From contig NZ_JACHTF010000024.1 of NCBI RefSeq assembly GCF_014145325.1, forward strand, positions 1 to 41,446: a stretch of 41,446 nucleotides of DNA, written 5' to 3'. The translations under genes were made by a program, and so were the position numbers. The notes under the pieces are model-generated. The model had not been told where the DNA came from. It searched no databases and was given only the letters and a program-made list of their open reading frames with translations. This DNA comes from Marilutibacter spongiae (GTDB taxonomy: Bacteria; Pseudomonadota; Gammaproteobacteria; Xanthomonadales; Xanthomonadaceae). Below are positions 7,922 through 16,111 of this stretch, in pieces (position 1 is the first letter of the stretch; each line of letters starts with the position of its first letter).

Positions 7922-7968
7922 CTCCCGAGACATTTCAATTCCGCACGATAACGGCGGAATTACGGGAG
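7922..7968. repeat. Nested inverted repeat upstream of the integrase remnant
   Basis: The inner arms AATTCCGC (7937-7944) and GCGGAATT (7954-7961) are perfect, with a nine-base loop. Outer arms CTCCCG (7922-7927) and CGGGAG (7963-7968) enclose them asymmetrically. Lying about 120 bases before an integrase start, this could be an attachment-site core or an integrase/excisionase binding element. No function is shown. Confidence 0.4.
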
Positions 7969-8086
7969 CCCACGTCGCCGAATCCAAGCAAACTGGATTG
8001 GTCGAATCAACCAGGAGCGGGCGCTCCGGCGGCTCGCACGCCGTCCCTGGGCATGGACATCCCGATGGCAATCGGCGGCCTGACGC

Positions 8087-8326
8087 ATGGCTAAGATCCG
8101 AACCCGCAAGGACAACGGCCTGTTGTTCTTGGACTTCTACTACCCGGGAGTCCGGTGCCGGGAACAGACCGCCCTTCCCGACACCGCGGAGAACCGTCGC
8201 CGGGTGCAGACCCTGATGAACCAGATCTCCAAGGAGATCAAGCAGGGTCTGTTCGACTACGCGGCGACGTTCCCGGGGAGCCCGAGGGCGGCCCAGTGCA
8301 GCGGCTGTTTCCCATACCCGGACTGA
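8087..8326 (+). pseudogene. Phage-type tyrosine integrase, N-terminal remnant
   Basis: The first about 65 codons (MAKIRTRKDNGLLFLDFYYP ... ISKEIKQGLFDYAATFPGS) match the N-terminal arm-DNA-binding domain (DUF3596 type) of lambdoid/Min27-like integrases. Soon after, at PRAAQ, the reading frame diverges and stops at 8326 after 79 codons. The core-binding domain and the catalytic R...HxxR...Y domain are absent, and higA follows on the other strand. It is a decayed mobility gene marking the edge of the defence island, and it cannot be active. Confidence 0.75.
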
Positions 8327-8355
8327 AACTTCTGTGTACTTGTCCTGCCCGCCTC

Positions 8356-8715
8356 TCAGGTGCCGATCAGGCTCTCTGCGGGGATACCCAGGTTTCGATG
8401 AAGCTTGCGGATCATTTCAATGGTCAGCCCACGCTTACCATTGAGCACCTCGTAGACGCGGTTGGTCTGGCCGATGGAGGGCACCAGGTCCTTCACGGTC
8501 AGCCCGCCCTGCTCCATGCGGAAGCGGATCGCTTCGATTGGATCGGGCGCCTCGATCGGGAAGCGCTTGGCCTCGTAGACTTCGACCAGCGTGGCAAGGA
8601 CCTCGAAGCGATCGCCATCCTCGGTACCCGGCTCCGGTTCATTGTCGAAAAACGCGGACAGCTCACGCAGCGCGGCTTCGTAGTCGCTCTCGGTGCGGAT
8701 GGGGCGGATGTTCAT
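8356..8715 (-). CDS. higA: HigA-type antitoxin, Xre family
   Basis: This 119-residue protein belongs to the COG5499-like HigA antitoxins. The N-terminal half (RTESDYEAALRELSAFFDNE ... DRFEVLATLVEVYEA) is the typical acidic helical segment, and the C-terminal half is a helix-turn-helix (LTVKDLVPSIGQTNRVYEVL, then NGKRGLTIEMIRKLH). Such proteins neutralise HigB and repress the operon. It overlaps the end of higB by four bases (8712-8715), with the toxin-first order characteristic of higBA. It probably binds the palindrome at 9028-9042. Confidence 0.9.
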   Translation of the reverse strand: MNIRPIRTESDYEAALRELSAFFDNEPEPGTEDGDRFEVLATLVEVYEAKRFPIEAPDPIEAIRFRMEQGGLTVKDLVPSIGQTNRVYEVLNGKRGLTIEMIRKLHRNLGIPAESLIGT

Positions 8716-9014
8716 GAGTCCTCCACGGTGGCGGCATCTATCCGGTCGTATTCGGCATGCGTGCCAATGAACTTGATGTACACCGCCTGGAACCGGTAGG
8801 CGACCGCGACGATCAGTCGGTAGTCATTGTCCTTGATGTTGAACACCACCCGGTTCTTGCCAACGAAGCTGGCGCTGGCGTAGTGATTCTTGATGTCTTG
8901 TGGCGTGGTCCAAGCAGCGTGCTTGGCTTCGTCGTACCAGGCCTTGACGGGCTGCTCGGAGTCCGGATGACGGTCCCAGAAGCGCCTCAAGGTGCTGATG
9001 GCGATTACCCTCAT
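8712..9014 (-). CDS. higB: HigB-type toxin, mRNA interferase
   Basis: A 100-residue RelE-superfamily toxin. It begins MRVIAISTLRRFWDRHPDSE and carries KAWYDEAKHAAWTTPQDIK, NRVVFNIKDNDYRLIVAV and AVYIKFIGTHAEYD, which are the conserved blocks of HigB. HigB toxins cleave mRNA on the ribosome. An in-frame ATG three codons upstream (9023) exists, but family members begin at MRVIA, and the upstream ATG lies only four bases from the operator. I therefore chose 9014. No strong Shine-Dalgarno is seen for either start. Confidence 0.9.
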   Translation of the reverse strand: MRVIAISTLRRFWDRHPDSEQPVKAWYDEAKHAAWTTPQDIKNHYASASFVGKNRVVFNIKDNDYRLIVAVAYRFQAVYIKFIGTHAEYDRIDAATVEDS

Positions 9015-9027
9015 CAGACGCATAATA

Positions 9028-9042
9028 GTCCCAAATTGGGAC
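9028..9042. promoter_or_regulatory. higBA operator palindrome
   Basis: GTCCCAAATTGGGAC is a perfect inverted repeat (seven-base arms, one central base) ending 13 bases before the chosen higB start. Its position between promoter and toxin start fits autorepression by HigA. The binding protein is inferred from context. Confidence 0.6.
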
Positions 9043-9094
9043 CATCACAACTGGGCGAGGAATCAAGGCCAATGAGAGCACCCTCCCTGGGCGC

Positions 9095-9751
9095 TCACCG
9101 CCCCGGAAGCTGCGCGAGCGTCGTGCGGGCCACGTCGACGAGGCGGGATTCGGTGACGGCGCCCTGCTTGACGGTGCCGCGGTTGTACGCGCTCCACAGC
9201 ACGCGGACGCTGCGGGGTTCGAGGACTTCGACCAGCAGGCCGCCTTCGATCGTTGCGCTGGTCTTGAGCTTCATCAGGGGGACGCCGTCGGCGTCGCGCG
9301 TGACGATCTGCGAGCAGTTGCCGCCCTTGCACTCGATCGCGGCCAGCGGGGTGGCGGCATTCTGGCCGCCGCGGCTGACCAGGGCGGCGTTCTCGACATC
9401 CTGCACGCCGACGCGATAGGCCAGGATGATGTCGGCGCCGGCGGGGTCGTCGGCCAGCCGGTAGCCCTTCTCGGCCATGACGCTATCGAGCGCCTGCCGG
9501 AGCTGGTTGCGGAAGGCCAGGTCGGTGACCCGCGGGTCCGATTCGGCGCGTCGCTGGCCCGGCAGGTCGACCCAGGCGTAGGCCGGGCCCGGCAGGCTGG
9601 CCGCGGGCTGCTTGACGGTGACGTGGGCGCGCGGCCCCGCCACTTCCGGCGAGCTCGTGCAGGCCGCGAGCGCGGCCAGCATGGCGACGATGAGGGCGGC
9701 ACGGAGCAGCCGGGGGCCCGAACGGGGACGGAGGGTCGCGCTTGCATTCAT
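9095..9751 (-). CDS. DUF4136-type lipoprotein
   Basis: A 218-residue protein with a signal peptide and lipobox LAAC (Cys31), so it should be a lipid-anchored periplasmic protein. The mature part has the DUF4136 pattern: YAWVDLP near the front, DPRVTDLAFRNQLRQALDSV, a central AGADIILAYRVG, and a C-terminal LPGR. The function of this family is unknown; members are common in Proteobacteria envelopes. The start at 9751 has GAGG eight bases upstream and gives a proper signal sequence; an upstream ATG at 9826 would add 25 residues that do not look like a leader. It stands alone upstream of higBA. Confidence 0.8.
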   Translation of the reverse strand: MNASATLRPRSGPRLLRAALIVAMLAALAACTSSPEVAGPRAHVTVKQPAASLPGPAYAWVDLPGQRRAESDPRVTDLAFRNQLRQALDSVMAEKGYRLADDPAGADIILAYRVGVQDVENAALVSRGGQNAATPLAAIECKGGNCSQIVTRDADGVPLMKLKTSATIEGGLLVEVLEPRSVRVLWSAYNRGTVKQGAVTESRLVDVARTTLAQLPGR

Positions 9752-10118
9752 GGGAACGCCTCGCTGCAGCGCCCGGTTGGGGCGGGTGGGGTCCTTCCTG
9801 GCCAGCGCCGCGCGACAGGGCCGCATCGCAGGCCGGGGCCATTATGACCAGAGCGGGCCTGATGAACAGGCGAAGGCGACCGAACGCCCTCGCATCGGCT
9901 AGAGTAGCGAGGCAGGTTAGCGCTACCACCTTAAAGCTGAACAAAAATGACAGCGCATGACATCCGCGCGGTTTATGCATTAGAGTCGGCCACGGGGATG
10001 GCAGCCCAGACCGGACCGCGACGCCGATTCAGGCTTCGATCCCGGCTCGGGGGCGTCATTTACGTCGCAGGACGCGTCCGGAACAGGCGCGGACCAGACC
10101 GGGAAAAGTCCTAGAAAA
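9752..10118. other. Divergent intergenic region between the lipoprotein gene and glk
   Basis: These 367 bases should contain the promoters of both divergent genes. They hold a LacI-type palindrome at 9915-9928, a partial TGACAGCGC half-site at 9948-9956, and an A+T-richer patch around 9930-9985 where glk transcription could begin. No convincing -35/-10 pair and no further gene were found. Confidence 0.45.
9915..9928. promoter_or_regulatory. LacI-family operator of the TGGTAGCGCTAACA type
   Basis: On the minus strand the sequence is TGGTAGCGCTAACC, one base from the xylan 'xyl-box' palindrome described for Xanthomonas (from memory). It lies 191 bases before glk and about 165 bases before the divergent lipoprotein gene. 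The base composition differs from the TGACAGCGCTGTCA sites elsewhere in this window, so a second LacI-family regulator is likely. Confidence 0.45.
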
Positions 10119-11135
10119 ATGCCGATGTCCGCTTCCTTGCCGCTGTCCCCGCCCACGGGCGCCCTGCTTGCCGACATCGGCGGGACGAATGCGCGCTTCG
10201 CGCTCGCCGCCGCCGATGCCTCGCATCCCGACGTGATCGATTCGAGCATCCGCATCTATCCGGTGAAGGACTTCCCGTCGCTGGCCGATGCCGCCCGGCA
10301 CTACCTGGAAGAGATGCACGCCAGCCCGGACAGCGCGGTACTCGCCGTCGCGGGCCCGGTGAAGGACGCGCGCGCCCACATCACCAACCACCCCTGGACG
10401 ATCTGCGCCGAACGCATGGGCGCCGTGCTCGGGCTGGCGGACGTGGCCCTGGTCAACGACTTCACCGCCCAGGCCATGGCGGTGTCGGTGCTGGAGCCGG
10501 CGCAGACGCTGGCCATGGGCGGCGCACCCTGGCTGGGCTGGCAGGACGAAGGCGACCGCACCTACGCGATCATCGGCGCCGGCACCGGGCTCGGCGTCGG
10601 CGGCCTGCTCCGCCGCGAAGGCCGCTTCCATCCGCTGCAGACCGAAGGCGGCCACGCGAGTTTCGCGCCCGGCACGGATGAAGAAATCGACGTGTTGCGC
10701 TTCCTGACGCGCCAACACGCGCGGGTCTCAAACGAGCGCCTGCTCAGCGGCAGCGGCCTGGTCAACATCCACCGCGCGCTGGCGCACGTGCACGGGCACC
10801 CTGCGCTCGCGCTTGAGCCGCGCGACATCACCGCGCGCGCCCAGCAGGGCGACGTGCTGTGCCTGCGTGCGATCGACATGTTCTGCGCCGTGTTCGGCGC
10901 GGTCGCCGGCGACCTGGTCCTGACCCTGGGCGCGTGGGACGGCGTGTTCCTGACCGGCGGCCTGGTGCCGCGGCTGGCGCCGTGGCTCGAAGCCTCGCCG
11001 TTCCGCCAGCGCTTCGAGCACAAGGGGCGACTGTCGGAGCAGATGCGGCAGGTGCCGGCGATGGCCATCACCCATCCGCAGCCCGGCCTGCTCGGCGCGG
11101 CGGCGATGAGCACCGGGCGCTGCGCCCAGCCCTGA
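10119..11135 (+). CDS. glk: Glucokinase
   Basis: A 338-residue ROK/Glk-family kinase that phosphorylates glucose to glucose 6-phosphate with ATP in the cytosol. Visible motifs are the phosphate-binding ADIGGTNARFALA near residues 18-30, the substrate-side VNDFTAQAMA, the second phosphate loop IIGAGTGLGVGG, the EGGHASFAP segment with catalytic-site residues, and the C-terminal FLTGGLVPRL. The length is normal. Two in-frame ATGs (10119, 10125) lie close together and the ribosome site is weak (GGGAAAAG). The gene is followed 62 bases later by a secreted glycosidase gene. Its place at the head of the sugar locus suggests that glucose is the end product of the uptake system. Confidence 0.93.
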   Translation: MPMSASLPLSPPTGALLADIGGTNARFALAAADASHPDVIDSSIRIYPVKDFPSLADAARHYLEEMHASPDSAVLAVAGPVKDARAHITNHPWTICAERMGAVLGLADVALVNDFTAQAMAVSVLEPAQTLAMGGAPWLGWQDEGDRTYAIIGAGTGLGVGGLLRREGRFHPLQTEGGHASFAPGTDEEIDVLRFLTRQHARVSNERLLSGSGLVNIHRALAHVHGHPALALEPRDITARAQQGDVLCLRAIDMFCAVFGAVAGDLVLTLGAWDGVFLTGGLVPRLAPWLEASPFRQRFEHKGRLSEQMRQVPAMAITHPQPGLLGAAAMSTGRCAQP

Positions 11136-11197
11136 GCCGACCGGCCGGTCGCAGGGGCCGACCCACCCGCCTTCCATCCGACATGCGAGGAGCCGCC

Positions 11198-12586
11198 ATG
11201 GCACGCCCGATCGACCCGACCGTCCGAGCCGCGCCGCAAGGGCGCCACGTCCCGTCCTGGCGCGCGATGGCAATGGCCATCCTGTTCGCGCTCGGCGCCT
11301 GCCCCGCCACGTTCGCGGGGACGGCCGGCGAGGGGACGGTGCGAATCGTCGAGCACGACGGGCGCTATGTCCTCGAGGTCGATGGCGCCCCGTTCCGGGT
11401 GAAGGGCGTCGGCTCCGGCGGCCACGCGCTTGAGACCCTGGCCGCCCATGGCGGCAATGCCTTCCGCACCTGGGAGGTGCCCGCGGATCTGGCCGAGGCA
11501 CGCGCCCTGCTCGACGAGGCCCGGGCGCACGGCCTGAAAGTGGCGATGGGCCTGCGCATGGTCCCGGGCCGGCAGGGCTTCGACTATGGCGACGCCGCGG
11601 CGGTCGCGCAGCAACAGGCACGGCTCCGCGACCAGGTCCTGGCCCTGCGCGACCATCCGGCCCTGCTGATGTGGGTCGCCGGCAACGAGCTCAACCTGGA
11701 GAACGACGAGCCGGCGGTCTGGAACGCCATCGACGCGGTCGCGCGCATGATCCATGGGATCGACCCCGACCATCCGGTGATGACCACCCTGGCCGGCTTC
11801 GACGCCGCGCTGATAAGCGAGATCAAGCAGCGCGCGCCGAACCTGGACCTGCTCGGGATCCAGCTGTACGGCGACATCGACGGCTTCGACGCGCGCCTGC
11901 TGGCCGCCGGCTGGGACGGCCCCTACATCGTGACCGAGTGGGGACCGACCGGACACTGGGAAAGCCCGCTGACCGCCTGGGGCGCCCCCGTCGAGGACGA
12001 CGCCTCGCGTAAGGCGGCCCTCATCGAGGCGCGCTACGCCCGCAACATCGCGCCCGACACCGGCAGGGGCCTGGGCGCCTTCGCGTTCCTGTGGGGCGAC
12101 AAGCAGGAGCGCACGCCGACCTGGTATGGCCTGCTGCTGTCGGATGGCAGCACCACGCCCAGCGTGGATGCCCTGCATTACCTTTGGAACGGCACCTGGC
12201 CGGAGCAGCGCAGCCCCGGGATCGCGCCGATCCGGATCGACGGCCTGGGGGCGCTGGACAGCGTCAGCCTGCTGCCCGGCGCCGCCGCCACCGCCCGCGT
12301 CGAGTCCACGGACGCCAATGGCGATCCGCTCGACTTCCGCTGGTACGTCCTGGCCGAGAGCCAGGCCACCACCGTCGGCGGCGACCCCGAACAGGTACCG
12401 GCCCGGATCGATGTCGACCTGTCCCGGCCCGAACCGGGCACCGCCCGCTTCAAGGCCCCCGCCGCTGAAGGCGCCTATCGCCTGTTCGTCGAGGTCCGCG
12501 ATGGCACCGGCCGGGCCGCCTACGCCAACCTGCCCTTCCGCGTGACGGCGGCACCGGGCACGGACGTCGGGGCTTCGACGCCCTGA
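11198..12586 (+). CDS. Secreted TIM-barrel glycoside hydrolase (GH2/GH5-like catalytic domain)
   Basis: A 462-residue exported protein. An N-terminal hydrophobic segment (about 24-41) ends near FALGACPA, which could be a lipobox (Cys35) or a simple signal cleavage region. The catalytic TIM barrel follows: GHALETLAAHGGNAFRTWEV, then WVAGNELN with probable acid/base Glu164, and YIVTEWGPTG with probable nucleophile Glu247, as in clan-A hydrolases. From about residue 345 a small beta-rich accessory domain ends the protein. It lacks the N-terminal beta-sandwich domains of full GH2 enzymes. ATG 11198 was chosen because AGGAG lies six bases before it. Substrate is not evident; a beta-glucan role is inferred from neighbours. 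Confidence 0.75.
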   Translation: MARPIDPTVRAAPQGRHVPSWRAMAMAILFALGACPATFAGTAGEGTVRIVEHDGRYVLEVDGAPFRVKGVGSGGHALETLAAHGGNAFRTWEVPADLAEARALLDEARAHGLKVAMGLRMVPGRQGFDYGDAAAVAQQQARLRDQVLALRDHPALLMWVAGNELNLENDEPAVWNAIDAVARMIHGIDPDHPVMTTLAGFDAALISEIKQRAPNLDLLGIQLYGDIDGFDARLLAAGWDGPYIVTEWGPTGHWESPLTAWGAPVEDDASRKAALIEARYARNIAPDTGRGLGAFAFLWGDKQERTPTWYGLLLSDGSTTPSVDALHYLWNGTWPEQRSPGIAPIRIDGLGALDSVSLLPGAAATARVESTDANGDPLDFRWYVLAESQATTVGGDPEQVPARIDVDLSRPEPGTARFKAPAAEGAYRLFVEVRDGTGRAAYANLPFRVTAAPGTDVGASTP

Positions 12587-12597
12587 TCCGCCCTCCG

Positions 12598-12649
12598 CCC
12601 GCCGCGGCGGGAGGGTCAGGACAGCGCTTTCCCTTTCGACGCCCTGTCC
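12598..12649 (+). terminator. Stem-loops after the glycosidase gene
   Basis: A 14-base GC palindrome CCCGCCGCGGCGGG (12598-12611), flanked by CCCTCC/AGGG, lies 12 bases after the stop codon. A second stem pairs GGACAG (12619-12624) with CTGTCC (12644-12649). There is no long T-run, so termination could be weak or Rho-assisted. Confidence 0.4.
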
Positions 12650-12867
12650 AGGGACATCGCCATCCTGCCCATGCGGCCCCTCGCGCCCCTGTCCGGGGCC
12701 CGAGAGCCTTGCCAGCGGCGGCGATCCGAGTCCGCAACGTAGCCAGGGAGCTGTGCCGGCCACACACGATGGGGCCGCCACAGGCGGCAAATTATCGTGC
12801 ACCGCAACATAATATCCAGCTAAAAAAACCAGTTTTTTCAACAGCTTGAAAATATTGCCACGAAGGT

Positions 12868-12896
12868 TTGACAACGCTGTCAGAAATGCGTGGAAT
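12868..12896 (+). promoter_or_regulatory. Promoter of the TonB receptor with overlapping LacI operator
   Basis: TTGACA at 12868-12873 is a consensus -35 box; after 17 bases comes TGGAAT (12891-12896) as a moderate -10. The operator TGACAACGCTGTCA (12869-12882) lies over the -35, so a bound LacI-type repressor would block RNA polymerase. The same palindrome is found before lacI (20986) and the GH3 gene (26452). Confidence 0.6.
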
Positions 12897-12982
12897 GCGT
12901 CCCAAGGTCGACTGCGGCGCGTGCGGAGACGCGTCGACCCATAACTCGAAACGCTCAAGCGACCTTCTAGGGGAGGGAAGTA

Positions 12983-15900
12983 ATGAAACGAGGCAACGTC
13001 CTGCCGAAGCAACGCCTGTTGACGTCGGCACTACTGGTGGCACTCGCGGGTCCGGTCATGGCCCAGGAAGCGACCACCGAAGACACCCCCACCGCGACCC
13101 TGTCCGACGAGGTCGCCGAACTCGACACCGTGGTCGTCACCGGCATCCGCGAAAGCCTGGCCTCGTCGATGAACATCAAGCGCGACGCCCAGGGCATCGT
13201 CGATGGCATCGTCGCCGAGGACATCGGCAAGTTCCCCGACACCAACCTGGCCGAGTCGCTGCAGCGCATCAGCGGTGTCTCGATCGACCGCACCTCCAGC
13301 GGCGAAGGCTCCAAGGTCACCGTCCGCGGCGTCGGCCCCGACTTCAACCTGGTACTGCTCAACGGCCGCCAGATGCCCGCGGCCAACCTCGGTCCCGGCG
13401 GCGGCGGCACCAGCAACTCGCGCGCCTTCGACTTCGCCAACATCGCGGCCGAAGCGGTCTCCGCGCTGGAGGTCTACAAGACCAGCCGCGCGAGCACGCC
13501 CACCGGCGGCATCGGCGCGACGATCAACATCAAGACCGCGCGCCCGTTCGACATTCCCGGCTCACTGGCCAACATCGGCGTGAAGGGCGTCTACGACACC
13601 TCGGCCGACAACCTGCCCGATGCCTACCCGGGCGATTCGGTGACCCCGGAGATCTCGGGCATCTTCAGCAACACCTTCGGCGACGGCAAGTTCGGCGTCT
13701 CCTTCACCGGCAGCTACCAGGAGCGCAATTCCGGGTACAGCCAGGCCGCGGTGGCCGATGGCTGGGCGATGTTCCGCGGCGACGACACCAACAGCTGGAA
13801 CCGGCTGCCGCAGGCCGGCGAACCGGGCTACGACCAGATCACCAACCGCCCCGGCCCGGACACGATCTACGGTCGCCCGCAGAACTTCGGCCTGAGCGTC
13901 AACGGCGTCCAGCGCCAGCGCACCAACGGCCAGCTGACCTTCCAGTACGCGCCGACCGACCGGGTCACCACGACCCTGGACTACACCTATTCCGAGAACG
14001 AGATCCAGCAGCAGCGCAACGAGCTGTCGGTGTGGTTCAACTACGCCCCGGGCACCAGTTCCTGGACCGACGGCCCGATCGCCGGCCCGCTAATCTACTC
14101 GGAAGACATTCCGGCGGCGAACGCCGACATCGCCATGGGCGGCATGAACCTGGCCACCCGCTACAAGGGCGAGTCGCTGGGCTTCAACGTCGCATGGGAA
14201 GTCAACGATGCACTGAACCTGGAGTTCGATTACCACGACTCCGCCGCCACCTCGCGTCCGGACAGCCCCTGGGGCTCGGCCGGCGTGCTGGGCGTGGCGG
14301 CGTTCCTGCGCGGCACCACGACGGTCGACTTCAGCAACGACTTCCCGATCCTGAACATCCAGCTGCCGCAAGGCGTCAGCCAGATCGAGGCGTCCGACGC
14401 GGTGGTCACCGGCTCGGTATTCCAGAACAGCTACAACAAGGCCGAGGTCGAGCAGTTCCAGGCACGCGGCCAGTTCAAGTTCGAGGACTACTCGGGCCTG
14501 GACTTCGGCGTGTCGCTGACCGACGTCCACAACCGCACCGCCTCGGCGGTGATGCAGCGCGATACCTGGGGCGGCGTGGGCACCCCGGCCGACTACGACG
14601 ACGACATCTTCTACGCCGGCAACATGGGCGACTACTTCGATGCCTTCTCCGGCCACGACAGCCCCAACTTCACCGACCGCTTCCTGCTGTTCGACTTCAA
14701 CCGCCTGCGCGACGCGGCGGCGGGCGTGGCCGGCGACGACTCGCTCTATCGCGCGCCGACCGAGTTCACCGACGACCTGCGCACGCAGGAGAAGTCGCAG
14801 AGCGCCTACCTGCAGTGGAACAAGACCTTCGACTGGTCGATGCCGCTGCACGTCGCCGCCGGCGTCCGCTACGAGGAAACCGAAGTCACGTCCTCGGCTC
14901 TGGTCCGCATCGGCACCGGCATTTCCTGGGACGCGGCCAACGAGCTGTACGTGACCTACGCCGCCGACCAGGACTTCACCACCCTCAAGGGCGAGTACGA
15001 CTACTGGCTGCCTGCGCTGGACCTGGCCCTCGAACTCACCGACAGCATGATCCTGCGCGGCAGCTACAGCCAGACCATCGGCCGGCCCGGCTGGCAGGAC
15101 ATCCAGGGCGGCCAGCGCCTGGCGAACATCGTCCGCGTCGACGGCGGCGACGGTTCGCAGGGCAATCCGGCGCTGTCGCCGCTCGAATCGGACAACTTCG
15201 ACCTGTCCTTCGAGTGGTACTACGGTGAGGCGAGCTACCTGTCGGTGGGCTACTTCCGCAAGAACATCACCAACTTCATCAGCCAGACCATCGTGGAAGG
15301 CACGCCGTTCAACCTGCACACGCCGGTGGGCGGCACCTATTGGAACAACGCCATCAACGCCGGCTGCGCCGCGTCCGACCTGGTCTGCATCCGCGACTAC
15401 ATCTTCACCAACCACGCGGGCGACCCGGGCGTCACGGTCACCGGCACCAACGCGGCGGGCCAGTTGACCGGCAGCATCGTCGGCCAGCCGGGCGACCCGA
15501 TCGCGACCTTCGACATCACCCAGCCGGCGAACCAGCGCTCGGACCACCTCGATGGCTGGGAGTTCAACATCCAGCACATGTTCGGCGACAGCGGCTTCGG
15601 CCTCGCGGCGAACTACACCATCGTCGATTCCGGCCTGACCTTCGACAACATGAGCCTGGGCGACCAGTACCCGATGGTCGGCCTGAGCGACTCGGCGAAC
15701 CTGGTGGCGTTCTTCGACAAGTACGACTGGCAGATCCGCGCGGCCTACAACTGGCGCGACGAGTTCCTCAACGGCATCGGCGGGCAGGGCAACAACCCGA
15801 ACTACACCGAAGCCTATGGCCAGCTGGACATGAACGTCAGCTACCAGGTCGACGACCACTGGACGCTCTTCGCCGAAGGCATCAACCTGACCGACGAGAC

Positions 15901-15991
15901 CCAGCGCGTGTTCGCCCGCCACAGCAACCAGCTGCGGTATGCCACGCAGACCGGGCCGCGCTACATGTTCGGCTTCCGCTACACGTTCTGA
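12983..15991 (+). CDS. TonB-dependent receptor for carbohydrate uptake
   Basis: A 1002-residue outer-membrane receptor. It has a signal peptide ending in VMAQ (about residues 1-28), a TonB-box-like ELDTVVVTGIRESL, a plug domain with DTNLAESLQRISGVSIDR and VTVRGVGPDFNLVLLNGR, and a long beta-barrel ending in aromatic YMFGFRYTF. The IRESLASSMNIKR form of the N-terminus is typical of the carbohydrate (CUT-type) receptor family of Xanthomonadaceae and Caulobacter. A strong ribosome site (GGGGAGGG) precedes the ATG. The gene is followed by halogenase-like, SapC and cupin_8 genes. Transport of a beta-glucoside or oligosaccharide is inferred from the GH3 gene and the shared LacI operator. Confidence 0.9.
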   Translation: MKRGNVLPKQRLLTSALLVALAGPVMAQEATTEDTPTATLSDEVAELDTVVVTGIRESLASSMNIKRDAQGIVDGIVAEDIGKFPDTNLAESLQRISGVSIDRTSSGEGSKVTVRGVGPDFNLVLLNGRQMPAANLGPGGGGTSNSRAFDFANIAAEAVSALEVYKTSRASTPTGGIGATINIKTARPFDIPGSLANIGVKGVYDTSADNLPDAYPGDSVTPEISGIFSNTFGDGKFGVSFTGSYQERNSGYSQAAVADGWAMFRGDDTNSWNRLPQAGEPGYDQITNRPGPDTIYGRPQNFGLSVNGVQRQRTNGQLTFQYAPTDRVTTTLDYTYSENEIQQQRNELSVWFNYAPGTSSWTDGPIAGPLIYSEDIPAANADIAMGGMNLATRYKGESLGFNVAWEVNDALNLEFDYHDSAATSRPDSPWGSAGVLGVAAFLRGTTTVDFSNDFPILNIQLPQGVSQIEASDAVVTGSVFQNSYNKAEVEQFQARGQFKFEDYSGLDFGVSLTDVHNRTASAVMQRDTWGGVGTPADYDDDIFYAGNMGDYFDAFSGHDSPNFTDRFLLFDFNRLRDAAAGVAGDDSLYRAPTEFTDDLRTQEKSQSAYLQWNKTFDWSMPLHVAAGVRYEETEVTSSALVRIGTGISWDAANELYVTYAADQDFTTLKGEYDYWLPALDLALELTDSMILRGSYSQTIGRPGWQDIQGGQRLANIVRVDGGDGSQGNPALSPLESDNFDLSFEWYYGEASYLSVGYFRKNITNFISQTIVEGTPFNLHTPVGGTYWNNAINAGCAASDLVCIRDYIFTNHAGDPGVTVTGTNAAGQLTGSIVGQPGDPIATFDITQPANQRSDHLDGWEFNIQHMFGDSGFGLAANYTIVDSGLTFDNMSLGDQYPMVGLSDSANLVAFFDKYDWQIRAAYNWRDEFLNGIGGQGNNPNYTEAYGQLDMNVSYQVDDHWTLFAEGINLTDETQRVFARHSNQLRYATQTGPRYMFGFRYTF

Positions 15992-16035
15992 CGATGGCGG
16001 GCATCGCCGCACGGCCCCCGGGTCGTGCGGCACCG

Positions 16036-16060
16036 GGGGCTGCCCACGAGCGGCAGCCCC
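16036..16060 (+). terminator. Stem-loop between receptor and first halogenase-like gene
   Basis: GGGGCTGCC (16036-16044) pairs perfectly with GGCAGCCCC (16052-16060) around a seven-base loop. An overlapping alternative stem upstream uses GCCCCCGG and CCGGGGGC, so two exclusive folds are possible. There is no T-run. It may lower transcription into the downstream genes or stabilise the receptor mRNA 3' end. Confidence 0.45.
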
Positions 16061-16111
16061 TCGGCCCAGGGCCTATGCTGTCGGGCAGGCCCGTCACTGG
16101 AGTACCCGTAC

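Larger units (their letters stand above)
7671..8086. other. Intergenic spacer between mod and the integrase remnant, with hairpins
   Basis: No supported gene is seen in these 416 bases. They contain the mod leader and the palindrome at 7699-7718, an inverted repeat at 7786-7807 (core CCCGGCATGCCGGG), an eight-base C-run near 7850, and a nested hairpin at 7922-7968. There is no tRNA or tRNA 3' end that would mark an integration site. Confidence 0.5.
12587..12982. other. Regulatory intergenic region before the TonB-dependent receptor
   Basis: These 396 bases hold the stem-loops just after the glycosidase, then a markedly A+T-rich stretch at 12790-12860 with an A7/T6 pair (12822-12838) that could act as an UP element, then the receptor promoter and LacI-type operator, and a leader of about 85 bases. 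No convincing gene is seen. Confidence 0.5.

Noticed and set aside
7841..8071. 76-codon frame on the minus strand in the mod-integrase spacer
   Set aside because: Low-complexity end, no clear start site and no family pattern; it also contains the hairpin at 7922-7968.
9948..9961. TGACAGCGC half-site upstream of glk
   Set aside because: Only the left nine bases match the regulon operator; the right arm is absent.
10562..13012. Long open frame on the minus strand (816 codons)
   Set aside because: It is the antisense of glk and the glycosidase gene; its product is Gly/Arg/Gln-rich with no family pattern. High GC leaves antisense frames open.
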